Origin: Kitasatospora mediocidica KCTC 9733
GTDB lineage: Bacteria > Actinomycetota > Actinomycetes > Streptomycetales > Streptomycetaceae
Assembly (NCBI RefSeq): GCF_000744225.1
Contig: NZ_JQLN01000005.1
Coordinates: 2,069,001-2,133,000 of the forward strand
Direction: 5' to 3'
DNA length: 64,000 nucleotides
The translations under genes and the position numbers were made by a program. The notes under the pieces were generated by a model. It searched no databases and had not been told where the DNA came from. It was given only the letters and a program-made list of their open reading frames with translations. Positions 52,147 through 61,104 of this stretch are shown piece after piece (position 1 is the stretch's first letter; every line of letters starts with the position of its first letter).

Positions 52147-52542
52147 ATGTCGAGCGATTCCCTCTCCCCGCACCACGTCGCACCCGCCCAGCAGGCCGGC
52201 TCCCCCGTCCGGTTGGAGATCGGCGGGGGCCGGGTGACCGTGTGGTCCGGCGAGACCCTGCTCGCCGACAGCCGGCGCGTGGTCCTCGTCCATGAGGGCC
52301 GCCACCCGGTGCGCTATTACCTCCCCCGGGAGGACGTCCGCACCGAGCTGCTCGACGTCGCCGAGACGGAGAGCTACTGCCCCTACAAGGGCACCGCCGT
52401 CCACTTCGCGCTGCGGGCCGACGGAGCCCACGCCGACGCCGTCGCCTGGTCGTACCCGACGCCGCTGCCCGGGATGGAACCGCTCGCCGAGCTCGTCGCC
52501 TTCTACCAGGAGCGGACCAGGCTGGTGGCGGAGGGTTTCTGA
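52147..52542 (+). CDS. DUF427-domain protein
   Basis: 131 residues from ATG 52147 with AGGAGG 6 bases upstream. Segments VRLEIGGGRVTVWSGETLLADSRRV, RHPVRYYLPREDV, ESYCPYKGTAVHFALR and VAWSYPTPLPGMEPLAELVAFY are the full DUF427 signature (about 90 residues). The family is a small beta-barrel of unknown activity. It directly follows the MFS gene and is probably co-transcribed with it. Confidence 0.88.
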   Translation: MSSDSLSPHHVAPAQQAGSPVRLEIGGGRVTVWSGETLLADSRRVVLVHEGRHPVRYYLPREDVRTELLDVAETESYCPYKGTAVHFALRADGAHADAVAWSYPTPLPGMEPLAELVAFYQERTRLVAEGF

Positions 52543-52550
52543 CCGCGGGT

Positions 52551-52593
52551 CCCCGACGGCGCGCACGGCCCTGAGCCGGGCGCGCCGTCGGGG
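52551..52593 (+). terminator. Terminator after the DUF427 gene
   Basis: Fourteen-base perfect arms (CCCCGACGGCGCGC with its complement, 52551-52564 and 52580-52593) separated by 15 bases, between the DUF427 gene and proS. Confidence 0.72.
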
Positions 52594-52676
52594 TGGGCCG
52601 GGAGGGCGCGGAGCACGCTGTACTACGATTCGTCACCGCTTTGTGCCTGCCGCCGCCCGACAGAAAGACACCTCAG

Positions 52677-54392
52677 ATGCGCTGGTCCCAGATGTACGCC
52701 CCGACCCTGCGCGACGACCCGGCGGACGCGGACGCGGTGAGCCACCGGTTGCTCGTCCGGGCCGGATTCGCCCGCCAGTTGATGGCCGGGCACTACTCGC
52801 TGCTGCCGCTGGCCGTCCGGGTCCGCGCGAAGGTCATCGAGATCGTCCGCGAGGAGATGGCGCGGATCGGTTCGCAGGAGTGGATCCTGCCGGCGATGCA
52901 CCCGGCCGAGATCTGGCAGAAGTCCGGCCGCTGGGAGGTCATGGGCGACGAGATGTTCCGCCTCAAGGACCGCAAGGGCGCCGACCTCGCGCTGGGCATG
53001 ACGCACGAGGAGATCTTCACGACGCTCGCTCAGGAGCTGTCCTCCTACAAGCAGTTGCCGCAGATGTGGTACCAGTTCCAGACCAAGTTCCGGGACGAGC
53101 CGCGCCCCAAGAGCGGTCTGCTGCGGGTGCGCGAGTTCACCATGAAGGACTCGTACAGCTTCGACCTCGACCAGGCCGGCCTGGACCGCTCCTTCGACCT
53201 GCACCGCGCCGCCTACGTGCGGATCTTCGAGCGCCTGGGCATCCCGGCCATCGCGGTGCAGGCCTCCAGCGGTGCGATGGGCGGCTCGGCCTCCGTCGAG
53301 TTCATGTCGCCGACCGAGGCGGGCGAGGACCTGGTCGCGCACTGCCCCGCCTGCGGCTACGCGGCCAACGTCGAGAAGGCCACCTCCGCGCTGCCCGCGA
53401 TCGAGGACCCGGAGGGCCTCGCGGCGCCGGAGCGCTTCGACACCCCCGACGCCCGCACCATCGAGCAGCTCGCCACCCAGCACGGCATGCCGGCCGAGCG
53501 CCAGATCAAGACCCTGGTCTTCATGGTGGACGACCGGCTCACCCTGGTCCTGATCCGCGGCGACCACAGCCTGGTCGAGCAGAAGCTGATCGACGCCACC
53601 GGCGCCCGTGCCGTCCGTCCGGCCCAGCCGGAGGAGATCAAGGCGGCGCTGCACGCCTCCCCGGGCAGCCTGGGCGCCGTCGGCGTGACGGGTCTGACCG
53701 TGCTGGCCGACGAGGCGCTGCGCGGGCGCCGCGCGATGAGCACCGGCGCCAACGAGGACGGCGTGCACCTGCGCGGCGTCGACGTCGAGCGGGACATCAC
53801 CGTCACCCGCTGGGCGGACTTCCGCGAGGTCGTCGCGGGCGAGGCCTGCCCGGCCTGCGCCGAGCCGCTCACGGTGGTCCGCACGGTCGAGGTCGGCCAC
53901 ATCTTCAAGCTGGGCTACAAGTACACCGAGTCGCTGGACGTCAGCGTGCTCGGCCCCGACGGCACCCGGGTCAAGCCGATCATGGGCAGCTACGGGATCG
54001 GCATCGAGCGCTCGATCGCCGCGGTCGTCGAGTCGCACAACGACGAGAAGGGCATCCTCTGGCCGGTCTCGGTCGCGCCGTTCGAGGTCGTCATCGTGCC
54101 GATCGGCAAGAACGACGAGGAGACCGCCAAGGTCGTCGACGGCCTCTACGAGCAGCTGCGCGCCGCCCGGGTGGACGTGATCCTGGACGACCGCGACGAG
54201 CGCCCCGGCGTGAAGTTCGCCGACATCGAGCTGATCGGCATCCCGTACCGGATCACGGTGGGCCCGCGCGGCCTCAAGGAGGGCGTGGTCGAACTGGTCA
54301 CCCGCGCCACCGGCGAGACCGTCCAGGTCCCGGTCGCCGACGCGGCGGCCGCCGTGACGTCGCTGATCACCGGCAGCCGCACGACGGGCTGA
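52677..54392 (+). CDS. proS: Prolyl-tRNA synthetase, bacterial type with editing insert
   Basis: 571 residues from ATG 52677 (MRWSQMYAPTLRDDPADADA). Class II synthetase core with motif 2 FRDEPRPKSGLLRVREFTMKD and motif 3 GSYGIGIERSIAAVVE; the YbaK-type editing domain sits between about 220 and 390 (HGMPAERQIKTLVFMV, LVLIRGDHSLVEQKLIDATGA) and the anticodon domain is at the end. It charges tRNA-Pro. Streptomycetes have a housekeeping proS in the nusA-infB region, whereas this gene is beside an efflux pump and a lipase, so it could be an additional copy. Confidence 0.93.
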   Translation: MRWSQMYAPTLRDDPADADAVSHRLLVRAGFARQLMAGHYSLLPLAVRVRAKVIEIVREEMARIGSQEWILPAMHPAEIWQKSGRWEVMGDEMFRLKDRKGADLALGMTHEEIFTTLAQELSSYKQLPQMWYQFQTKFRDEPRPKSGLLRVREFTMKDSYSFDLDQAGLDRSFDLHRAAYVRIFERLGIPAIAVQASSGAMGGSASVEFMSPTEAGEDLVAHCPACGYAANVEKATSALPAIEDPEGLAAPERFDTPDARTIEQLATQHGMPAERQIKTLVFMVDDRLTLVLIRGDHSLVEQKLIDATGARAVRPAQPEEIKAALHASPGSLGAVGVTGLTVLADEALRGRRAMSTGANEDGVHLRGVDVERDITVTRWADFREVVAGEACPACAEPLTVVRTVEVGHIFKLGYKYTESLDVSVLGPDGTRVKPIMGSYGIGIERSIAAVVESHNDEKGILWPVSVAPFEVVIVPIGKNDEETAKVVDGLYEQLRAARVDVILDDRDERPGVKFADIELIGIPYRITVGPRGLKEGVVELVTRATGETVQVPVADAAAAVTSLITGSRTTG

Positions 54393-54400
54393 GCGTGCTC

Positions 54401-54427
54401 GGGGCCCGGGACCTGCTCCCGGGCCCC
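54401..54427. terminator. Bidirectional terminator between proS and lipase
   Basis: Eleven-base arms GGGGCCCGGGA and TCCCGGGCCCC with a 5-base loop in the 47-base gap between convergent genes. Confidence 0.78.
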
Positions 54428-54439
54428 CGGACAGGCCGG

Positions 54440-55399
54440 TCAGCCGGTGAGGTTGGCCAGGCAGGTGGCGGAGCCGACGTCCGCCGGGTCCAGGGCGTGC
54501 CGGACCTCGTGCAGCACCACCAGGTCGGTCGCCATCAGCACGTGGTCGGGGATGTTGGCCGGGCAGAGGTCCTGGACGAGGACGTTGTGGACGTTCGGGC
54601 CGCTGAGGAACTGCGACTGGTACGGCGTGACGACCTCGTCGTAGCGGGTGGCGATTACCCAGTAGGTGACGCCGGGCAGGGTGTCCCCGCCCGCGTTGAG
54701 CCTGGTGAGGGCGTCCGATCCGACGATCTGGTCGGTGCAGGCCGGGCAGAGCGAGCCGACCACGTCCACCGCGCCCGGGAACGACTGGGCGAGCGTGGTC
54801 AGGCCGTCCAGCGTCGTCCCGTGGTTGCTGGGCGCCAGCGCGACCAGGGTGTGCACCTTGGCCGCGCCGCCGTCGAACTTCATGTAGTAGCGCGGCATCA
54901 TGCCGCCCTGACTGTGGCCGACCATGTCGACCTGGCCGGTGCCGGTCGCCGCCAGCACCCCGTCCACGAAGGTGGAGAGCTGCTGCGCCGAGTCCGCGAC
55001 CGGCGCGATCGCCCGCAGCACCGGCACGTCGGCCTCCGCGCCGTAGGTGAGCGCGAAGACGCAGTACCCGTCGGCGGCCAGCGCGGGGGCGACGGTCAGC
55101 CAGTTGACCGAACCGTTGGCGAAGGTGCCGTGGACCAGCACGACCGGCCGGGGGTGGGCGGAACTCGGCTTGCACGACCAGTCGTTGGCGCCCGGAACGC
55201 CCGGCGCGGCCAGCGCCTGGGCGGCGGCCACCGGGTCCGCCTGGCGGGCCGCCGCGTGGTGCGTGACGGCCTGGGCAGAGGCGGCCTGGGCAGGGACGGC
55301 GATGCCGGCCAGGGCCGCGCCGAGCAGCGTGCAGCCTGCGGCGAGTGCGGTGAGACGGCGGCGGTAGGGGGCTCTTGCGGGCAGGGCGGATCCGGTCAT
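54440..55399 (-). CDS. Secreted triacylglycerol lipase (alpha/beta hydrolase)
   Basis: 319 residues from ATG 55399 (TGGAGGACTGCC upstream). Signal peptide 1-40 with RRR before a hydrophobic helix and AQA-A cleavage. Mature enzyme: oxyanion-hole strand PVVLVHGTFANGSVNW, nucleophile elbow VDMVGHSQGGMM (GHSQG Ser), and a C-terminal acid/His region around VRHALDPADVGS. Four or more Cys residues suggest disulfides. It belongs to the lipase class 2-like family common in Streptomyces exoproteomes. Confidence 0.88.
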   Translation of the reverse strand: MTGSALPARAPYRRRLTALAAGCTLLGAALAGIAVPAQAASAQAVTHHAAARQADPVAAAQALAAPGVPGANDWSCKPSSAHPRPVVLVHGTFANGSVNWLTVAPALAADGYCVFALTYGAEADVPVLRAIAPVADSAQQLSTFVDGVLAATGTGQVDMVGHSQGGMMPRYYMKFDGGAAKVHTLVALAPSNHGTTLDGLTTLAQSFPGAVDVVGSLCPACTDQIVGSDALTRLNAGGDTLPGVTYWVIATRYDEVVTPYQSQFLSGPNVHNVLVQDLCPANIPDHVLMATDLVVLHEVRHALDPADVGSATCLANLTG

Positions 55400-55557
55400 G
55401 GCAGTCCTCCAGGGTGGGGGGAGGTGTGCGAAGGGGTGTCAGTGGCGGTGTGATGGGGGCCACACCGTGGTACTCGCGGGTAAGTTACTGCTGGGTCCAC
55501 ACCTTGGCCAGACACCGCGCGCGAAGTGACACCCCTTCGGGCGAACCGTGCCTGCCT

Positions 55558-56559
55558 CTATTGACGGCGCATCAGATCTCGCAGCTGGGCGACCCGGGCC
55601 CGGACGTCGACGAGCGGGTCGCGGGTGAACGTGGCGGGGATGAGCGGTTCACCCTTGCAGGCCCGGCAGAGTCCGCCGGGCAGCGACTCGGGGCGCCCGG
55701 GGACGCGGCATTCGGTGCACTCCATCATGCGGCGGGGCGGGGGTGGCGCGGCGTTGTCCACAGCCTGTGGGGCGGGGGTCGGTTGCGGGGTGGGGGTTGG
55801 TGGGACCTTGTCGACGAGGCGTCTGCGGGTGAAGCCGCCCGGACTGTGGATCTCCGGTGGCAGACCCGCACTGAGGGCGGCGTGCAACTGGTGCACGGTG
55901 GAGCCGAGTTCCAGCCAGACGGCGGCCAGTGGCTCCAACTCGGCGCACTCCCGGGCGGAGAGGGTGAGTCGGGAGTCGACGAGCGCGAGCGAGGAGAGCG
56001 CCCGGTAGGCGTCCGAGGGGGGTGCGCTGGCTGGAACCGGCGCGCGCCTTGGACCGTACCCTTTCGAGCGAAGCACCTCGAATGGACGCGTCACCGTTTC
56101 CGGTGGCGCTGTGGGCTGCGGTGCCACCGGGTCGTCGGGTACGTCCCCGACGGGCTCGGCGGGCGACGCGCCCGGGGGTTTCTTGAGAAAGCGTGCCCAC
56201 CAGGCGTCGTCGCGCGGGGTCCGCGAGAAGTACGTCCGGTGGACCCAGCGGGTGCGTCCGTTGCCGAGGTTCTCCCGGATCCGGCGCAGGTGGCCGGCCT
56301 CCGAGAGCGTCCGCAGCGCCGTCCCCACGCCCTGCTGGCCGTACCGGGGTTGCGATTTGGCGAGAGTCTTGGTGTCCATCGCGGCGCCGTCCGGCAGCTC
56401 GTCGATGAACCTGGCGAGGAACGCCTCGCGCTCGGGCAGGTGTGCGAAGTCGCGCTTGCGACGGCGCCGTTGGCCCGGCGCGGAGCGTTTTCCGTACCCC
56501 GGAGAGGCCATCGGGGGGTGCTTCGGGGCGGGCGCGGCGCTAGAGTTGGCAGTAGCCAT
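55558..56559 (-). CDS. HTH protein with C-terminal zinc-ribbon-like motif
   Basis: 333 residues from ATG 56559 (an upstream in-frame start at 56679 would add 40 residues). A winged-helix region spans about 40-120 (REAFLARFIDELPDGAAMDTKTLAKS, YGQQGVGTALRTLSEAGHLRRIREN). Pro-rich linkers follow, and the end has CTECRVPGRPESLPGGLCRACKG, a four-Cys zinc-ribbon-like motif. A family of such MarR-like proteins is present in many copies in Streptomyces; role unknown. An ATCGA...TCGAT inverted repeat precedes the start and may be an operator. Confidence 0.75.
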   Translation of the reverse strand: MATANSSAAPAPKHPPMASPGYGKRSAPGQRRRRKRDFAHLPEREAFLARFIDELPDGAAMDTKTLAKSQPRYGQQGVGTALRTLSEAGHLRRIRENLGNGRTRWVHRTYFSRTPRDDAWWARFLKKPPGASPAEPVGDVPDDPVAPQPTAPPETVTRPFEVLRSKGYGPRRAPVPASAPPSDAYRALSSLALVDSRLTLSARECAELEPLAAVWLELGSTVHQLHAALSAGLPPEIHSPGGFTRRRLVDKVPPTPTPQPTPAPQAVDNAAPPPPRRMMECTECRVPGRPESLPGGLCRACKGEPLIPATFTRDPLVDVRARVAQLRDLMRRQ

Positions 56560-56759
56560 TTGGATCGAGTGCTTTCGATCTAGTAGGTCAGACCCCCGTC
56601 TTGGTGTTCCAGCACCGGCGGGGGTTGTTTCTTGTGGCGAACCGTACGCAGAAAACCCGGAGCGTGTCCAGTCGGTCACGAATAGTCATATCCGGTGGTG
56701 CGCGCGGGTCTTGGGAGGGTGGGTGGGTTAAGTAACCTCCCGTTCGTCTAAAGCAGGGC

Positions 56760-57275
56760 TCAGGTTTCGCGTCTCGGATCTGGGTCCGGTCCCGGGGGCT
56801 CCACGACCGCCCCCGCCGCGACCAGTACCTCGGCGAGTGCCTGGCCGCCGCCCACGATCTGCCGCGCGGAGAAGCCGAAGCGCTCGGTACCGGCGACGGC
56901 GACGCCGTGGGTGCGCAGCGGTGGGCCGCCGCTGCGCCGGGGCACCTCCCGCTTGATCCGCACGCTCACCTCGTGCCAGCGGCCGACCTGCTTCACCTGC
57001 CCCCACATCCCAGTGAGCACGAATCCCTCGTCGAAGACGTGGACGGCCTTGTTGGTCCGGGTGGCGCCACCGGCGGCGACAGCGGCCAGCGCCAGGAACG
57101 CGCAGACCGCCAGCACGTCGGAACGGTCCGGCCCCGACTGGCGGAACCAGAGGACGCCGAGCGCCAGGAAGTCCACGGCGATCAGCAGCCAGCCGGCCCC
57201 GTTGAACCGGTACTTCTCCCGGTAGGCGCCCAGGTGGTGGGATCTCGCCGTCCGCGACACGCGCTCCGAGCTCAT
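56760..57275 (-). CDS. Membrane protein with PH-like domain, hypothetical
   Basis: 171 residues from ATG 57275. Two membrane helices (about 27-45, WLLIAVDFLALGVLWF, and 52-70), followed by a soluble beta-rich part (AVHVFDEGFVLTGMWGQVKQVGRWHEV, RFGFSARQI) similar in pattern to DUF6585/bacterial PH-type proteins. No catalytic residues recognisable. Confidence 0.7.
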   Translation of the reverse strand: MSSERVSRTARSHHLGAYREKYRFNGAGWLLIAVDFLALGVLWFRQSGPDRSDVLAVCAFLALAAVAAGGATRTNKAVHVFDEGFVLTGMWGQVKQVGRWHEVSVRIKREVPRRSGGPPLRTHGVAVAGTERFGFSARQIVGGGQALAEVLVAAGAVVEPPGPDPDPRRET

Positions 57276-57412
57276 CGGCCCCCCGATCGCCGGTCCCGGC
57301 GGGTCGGCCGGGCTCGCCGAAGCCAGACTGACACGGCGTCGGATCCGCTGGCTATGCCGCGAGCGGAGACGAAGCCCGAGTCTCGGATCTTCATCGTCGA
57401 CCAGGGGCAGCG

Positions 57413-57664
57413 CTAGGCCGGGGTGTGGGCGGCGGCGAAGGTGACGAAGTCGGTCCAGGCGGAGGGGGAGAAGGCGAGTTGGGGGCCGCTCTGGTTCTTG
57501 GAGTCGCGGACGTGGACGGTGTGGGGGGTGGGGGCGACCTCGATGCAGTCGCCTCCTCGATCGTCGCTGTAACTGGACTTGTGCCAGGAGAGGGCCACTT
57601 CGATGCAGGCGCCGCCTTCCGAGTTGCTATAGCTGGACTTTCGCCACCTGAGCCCGGTGCTCAT
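57413..57664 (-). CDS. DUF397 protein with duplicated N-terminal motif
   Basis: 83 residues from ATG 57664, overlapping the XRE gene stop (ATGA). The DUF397 signature WxKSSYSxxxGGxCIEVA occurs twice in a row (LRWRKSSYSNSEGGACIEVA and LSWHKSSYSDDRGGDCIEVA), then continues as VHVRDSKNQSGPQLAFSPSAW. Single-motif DUF397 proteins pair with XRE-DUF5753 regulators in Streptomyces, acting as their small partner. Confidence 0.88.
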   Translation of the reverse strand: MSTGLRWRKSSYSNSEGGACIEVALSWHKSSYSDDRGGDCIEVAPTPHTVHVRDSKNQSGPQLAFSPSAWTDFVTFAAAHTPA

Positions 57665-58476
57665 AGTTCCTCCGCCACCTTCCTGATGAACCGCGCCGAT
57701 GCCTCAACGCCTAGAGCCTGCATGCGGATCATGCCATGGCGCTGCGTGAGGGCACTCACCTTGGCCGGGTCCGAGTACAGAACCCCGGTCTCCTGGCCTT
57801 CGACGTAGGCAAACTGCTCGTGCTCGGCGTTCTCCAGCAGAACCAGCGAACCGATGAGCCCGGGGTAAGCCTTGCGACCCACCGGTAGAACCTGAATAGC
57901 GACGTTGCGCAACTCGCCTTCCTCCAGCAGATGGTAGAGCTGGCGCTTCATTGCCTCAGTGCCGCCGACCAGGGCGCGGAGTGCCGCCTCGTAGATGACG
58001 AAGCCGAACATCACAGTCGGCTTCCGTCTCAACATCTCGCGACGCTCCATGCGACCGGCCACACGTTCCGCGACGGTCTCATCGTCCAGCGGGGGGCAGC
58101 TGTTGCTGATCAGCGTTCGCGCGTATTCCTCGGTTTGTAGCAGTCCTGGGATGAGCAGAGCGCCGTAGGAGTGCAGGGCGATCGCCTCGCTCTCGGAAGC
58201 GACGAAGTCCTGGGCGTAGGACTGAAACCGCTCCGGCTTCAGGTAGTCCTGAGCCGCGAGCAGCATCCCCCGCGCCCCGCACAACTCGTCTGCCGCCCGG
58301 AGCAGTTGCAAGCTCGGGCGCCGCCGCCCCTGCTCCATCGACTTGACGCTCTCGTACTCGTACTTGGCCTCCTTGGCCAGCTCCTCGCGGGTGACACCCG
58401 CGAGGCCGCGCCACAACTTGACCTGGTTGCCGCAGTACCGCCACGCCATCGGCGGCTGGGATGCCTCGTCGGTCAT
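57661..58476 (-). CDS. XRE regulator with DUF5753 domain
   Basis: 271 residues from ATG 58476; GTG 58485 is nearly as good. HTH region: LWRGLAGVTREELAKEAKYEYESVKSMEQGRRRPS (about 20-60), then the DUF5753 domain with LLIPGLLQTEEYARTLI, RRKPTVMFGFVIYEAALR, and FAYVEGQETGVLYSDP. These regulators work with the small DUF397 protein encoded immediately downstream; known members act in development and antibiotic control. Confidence 0.9.
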   Translation of the reverse strand: MTDEASQPPMAWRYCGNQVKLWRGLAGVTREELAKEAKYEYESVKSMEQGRRRPSLQLLRAADELCGARGMLLAAQDYLKPERFQSYAQDFVASESEAIALHSYGALLIPGLLQTEEYARTLISNSCPPLDDETVAERVAGRMERREMLRRKPTVMFGFVIYEAALRALVGGTEAMKRQLYHLLEEGELRNVAIQVLPVGRKAYPGLIGSLVLLENAEHEQFAYVEGQETGVLYSDPAKVSALTQRHGMIRMQALGVEASARFIRKVAEEL

Positions 58477-58655
58477 CGCTCTCACCCCGCGTCCTGTCCG
58501 GGTACACGGATCGCCGCAGAATTCGGTACCCGTGTCGATCCTTCCGAGGCTACGTCCCGACCAGCACCGTAGGAGTCACGATCGGCGGAATCCCCCCTCC
58601 AGGGCGACAGCCTGACGCCCAAACATCCGCCATGCACTTCAAGGACGCGCTGCCC

Positions 58656-59084
58656 ATGGCCACCCACCCCACCTCCCCCTGCTCCACCCCGCCCGCCGAC
58701 GTCGAATGGCGCCTCACCCGCCACCCGCGCAACGTCGGCCGTGCCCGCCGACTCCTCCGCGATCAGGCCGGCCGGTGGCTGCTTGCCGACGACGTCACCG
58801 AGACCGCCGTCCTGCTGGTCAGCGAACTGGTGACCAACGCCTGCCGCCATACCCGGGTCCCGGCCGACCGCTACACCGCAGTCCGCTGTCTCCTGCGCGG
58901 CGGGAGCATCCGGGTCGAGGTCTCCGACGCGGACCCCGAGCTCCCGAGGCAGCGCCTCGCGTCCACCGACGACGAGTGCGGCCGGGGCCTCGCCCTCGTC
59001 GAGGCCCTGGCGAAGGACTGGGGCGCCCACCCCCGTCCGTCTGGGATCGGCAAGACCGTCTGGTTCGAACTGGCCTGCCCCTGA
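58656..59084 (+). CDS. RsbW-like ATP-binding protein (anti-sigma type)
   Basis: 142 residues from ATG 58656 (AAGGA 10 bases upstream). HATPase_c domain: RHPRNVGRARRLLRDQ, LLVSELVTNACRHT (N-box), VEVSDADPELP and GRGLALVEALAKDWG (G-box). Such stand-alone histidine-kinase-like ATPases occur in dozens in Streptomyces, several being anti-sigma factors. Divergent from the XRE gene, a common arrangement with DUF397/XRE modules. Confidence 0.87.
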   Translation: MATHPTSPCSTPPADVEWRLTRHPRNVGRARRLLRDQAGRWLLADDVTETAVLLVSELVTNACRHTRVPADRYTAVRCLLRGGSIRVEVSDADPELPRQRLASTDDECGRGLALVEALAKDWGAHPRPSGIGKTVWFELACP

Positions 59085-59286
59085 GGCCAGATAACCACCG
59101 GGCAAGCCCTGCCCGGCGACCACGTCGGCGGCCGCAACGTCGTCGACTCCTGGCACCTGCTGGCCCCCTGACCCCCTGGCCCCCTGACCCGCACGGGGAC
59201 ACCGGGCCCCCCGGGGCGGCGGGGTGGGGCCACCTGCTGTGATGTGGCTCACGGGAACCGGTCGGGGAGAGCGGACAGGCAGGGGT

Positions 59287-59910
59287 GTGGAGCAATCTCA
59301 ACGGGCGCGACTACGCGCCGGAGACCAGACAGCGCTCGGGGAGCTCTTCGACGCGCACGCACAGGACGTGCACCGCTACGCGCTGCGCACGCTGGGGAAC
59401 TGGGCGGCGGCGGAGGACGCGGTCTCGCTGACCTTCCTGGAGGCGTGGCGGTTGCGCGCCACCCTCCATGAGGAGGGCGAGGGGCTGCGGCCCTGGCTGT
59501 TCGGGATCGCGACCAACGTCCTGCGCAACACCGCGCGGGCATCGCGGCGCCACCGCGCGGCGATGGCGCGACTGCTCGAGCGCGAGGCGGTGGCGGACTT
59601 CGCCGAGGAGGTGGTGAACCGCCTGGACGACGGCGCCCACCTGGCTGCGGCGCAGCGCGCGCTGGCGGGGCTGCGGCGCGCGGAGCGGGAGGTGTTCGGG
59701 CTGTGCGTGTGGGGCGGCCTCGACTACGCGTCCGCCGCCGAGGCCCTGGGCGTCCCCGTCGGCACCGTGCGCTCGCGGCTCTCGCGGGCCCGTGCGCGGC
59801 TGCGTTCGCTGACCGACAAGGAGCTGGCGGCCGGCCGGCCGGGCGCGGCTGGTGAGGCGAAGCGGGGCCGCCTGGCGGCGGCCCGTCCAGTGCAGGGGGA
59901 GATCCGATGA
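59287..59910 (+). CDS. ECF-type RNA polymerase sigma factor
   Basis: 207 residues from GTG 59287, chosen because the sigma domain begins at once (MEQSQRARLRAGDQTALGEL) and a purine-rich AGGCAGGGG precedes it. Region 2: DVHRYALRTLGNWAAAEDAVSLTFLEAWR; region 4: LRRAEREVFGLCVWGGLDYASAAEALGVPVGTVRSRLSRAR, where the HTH is complete. The next gene overlaps by four bases and encodes its probable membrane partner. Confidence 0.88.
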   Translation: MEQSQRARLRAGDQTALGELFDAHAQDVHRYALRTLGNWAAAEDAVSLTFLEAWRLRATLHEEGEGLRPWLFGIATNVLRNTARASRRHRAAMARLLEREAVADFAEEVVNRLDDGAHLAAAQRALAGLRRAEREVFGLCVWGGLDYASAAEALGVPVGTVRSRLSRARARLRSLTDKELAAGRPGAAGEAKRGRLAAARPVQGEIR

Positions 59911-60917
59911 ACGACGCGTCCCCGATGCTCACCGCCGAGCGCCACCGGCTACTGAAGGACCATCTGATGAGTGAGATCGCCCGGCAGGAGCGGGCGCCGC
60001 GTCCGCGGCGCAGGGCCGGGTGGCTGCTGGCCGCCCCGCTGGCGGTGGCGGCGGTGGCAGCCGTGACCCTGGTCGTGCCCGCACCGCACGCGTCCCGACC
60101 CGGCACCGGCACCCCGCCGGCGCTGCCGCCGCCGTCGGCATCGGCGTCGGTGGCATCGCCCCTACCCACGCCGTCGCCGGAGCCGACCGATGCCGCCGGG
60201 CTGCTGGGCCGGGCCGTGGACGCCCTGCGCACCCGCCCCGCCCCGCAGGCCGCGCCCGGGCAGTTCACCTACCGCCGGGAGATCCAGGAGGGGGCGTCCG
60301 AGACGCGGCACGAGCGCACCAGCTGGCTCTCCGTGGACGGGCGACTGGAGGGCCTGATCGTGGACCCGACGATGACCGGGGCCGGGAATCCCGACGGGCG
60401 CAACCCGTGGCCGCCCACGCTGGGGGCCGGGCAGGGCGCGCCGACGGTGGCGAGCTTCGACACGCCGACGTACGCGTTCGTCGCCGCGCTGCCCACTGAT
60501 CCGCAGGCGCTGGAGCACCGGCTGCTCTACGACGACACCCAGTACGCGGTGCCGGCCATGACGGACGCGCTGCGCCCCCAGGCGGCGTTCTCGCACGTCC
60601 AGATGATCTTCCAGAACATCATGGCGCCGCCACCTGTGGCGGCGGCGCTGATGCAGGCGGCCGCGCGGATCCCGGGCACCGTCCTGCTGGCCGACGACGT
60701 GGACGCCGACGGGCGCCACGGCGTCGCGCTGGCCCACGACGGCGGCGGGCTGCGGGTGTCGCTGATCTTCGACCCGAGGAGTGGCGCGTTCCTCGGCGTG
60801 CACGAGGTGCTGACCAAGAACCTTGCCGCCGGCGGCAACGGCGCCGGCGACGACTACAGTTCGGCGATCCTGCAAGAGGGCATCGCCGACCACGCCGGGG
60901 ACCAGCCACGCGGCTGA
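59907..60917 (+). CDS. CU044_5270-family membrane protein, probable anti-sigma partner
   Basis: 336 residues; ATG 59907 overlaps the sigma factor stop. A cytoplasmic N-terminal part (1-38), one membrane helix (about 39-56, GWLLAAPLAVAAVAAVTLVV), a Pro/Ser linker and an extracytoplasmic domain with AVDALRTRPAP, FTYRREIQEG, YDDTQYAVPAM and LIFDPRSGAFLGVHEVL. The CU044_5270 family is regularly encoded after an ECF sigma factor in Streptomyces, implying a surface-signal regulator. Confidence 0.86.
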   Translation: MNDASPMLTAERHRLLKDHLMSEIARQERAPRPRRRAGWLLAAPLAVAAVAAVTLVVPAPHASRPGTGTPPALPPPSASASVASPLPTPSPEPTDAAGLLGRAVDALRTRPAPQAAPGQFTYRREIQEGASETRHERTSWLSVDGRLEGLIVDPTMTGAGNPDGRNPWPPTLGAGQGAPTVASFDTPTYAFVAALPTDPQALEHRLLYDDTQYAVPAMTDALRPQAAFSHVQMIFQNIMAPPPVAAALMQAAARIPGTVLLADDVDADGRHGVALAHDGGGLRVSLIFDPRSGAFLGVHEVLTKNLAAGGNGAGDDYSSAILQEGIADHAGDQPRG

Positions 60918-60928
60918 GCCCCACACAC

Positions 60929-60970
60929 AAGGGGGGCGGGTGCGGCCGGGGGGCCGCACCCGCCCCCCTT
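60929..60970. terminator. Strong terminator after the sigma factor operon
   Basis: Nineteen-base perfect arms (AAGGGGGGCGGGTGCGGCC and complement, 60929-60947 and 60952-60970) with a four-G loop. Confidence 0.85.
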
Positions 60971-61104
60971 CTCGCGTGCTCCGGCCCCACCGACGACGTC
61001 GCCGTGTGATTGAACGGCAACTACGCGGAGGCCACCGGCCGCGAGCTGTTCGCCGCGACCTCGCAGCTGGTGCACCTGGCAGCGCACGCGTCGGCGGGCG
61101 CCGC

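Noticed and set aside
52292..55453. Open frame of 1053 codons on the plus strand
   Set aside because: It crosses the DUF427 and proS genes in a different frame and then the lipase gene antisense; composition is Arg/Gly/Ala/Pro-rich as expected of a shadow frame in high-GC DNA.
52623..55463. Open frame of 946 codons on the minus strand
   Set aside because: It is antisense to proS and overlaps the lipase gene in another frame, with no motifs; proS and the lipase have full family signatures.
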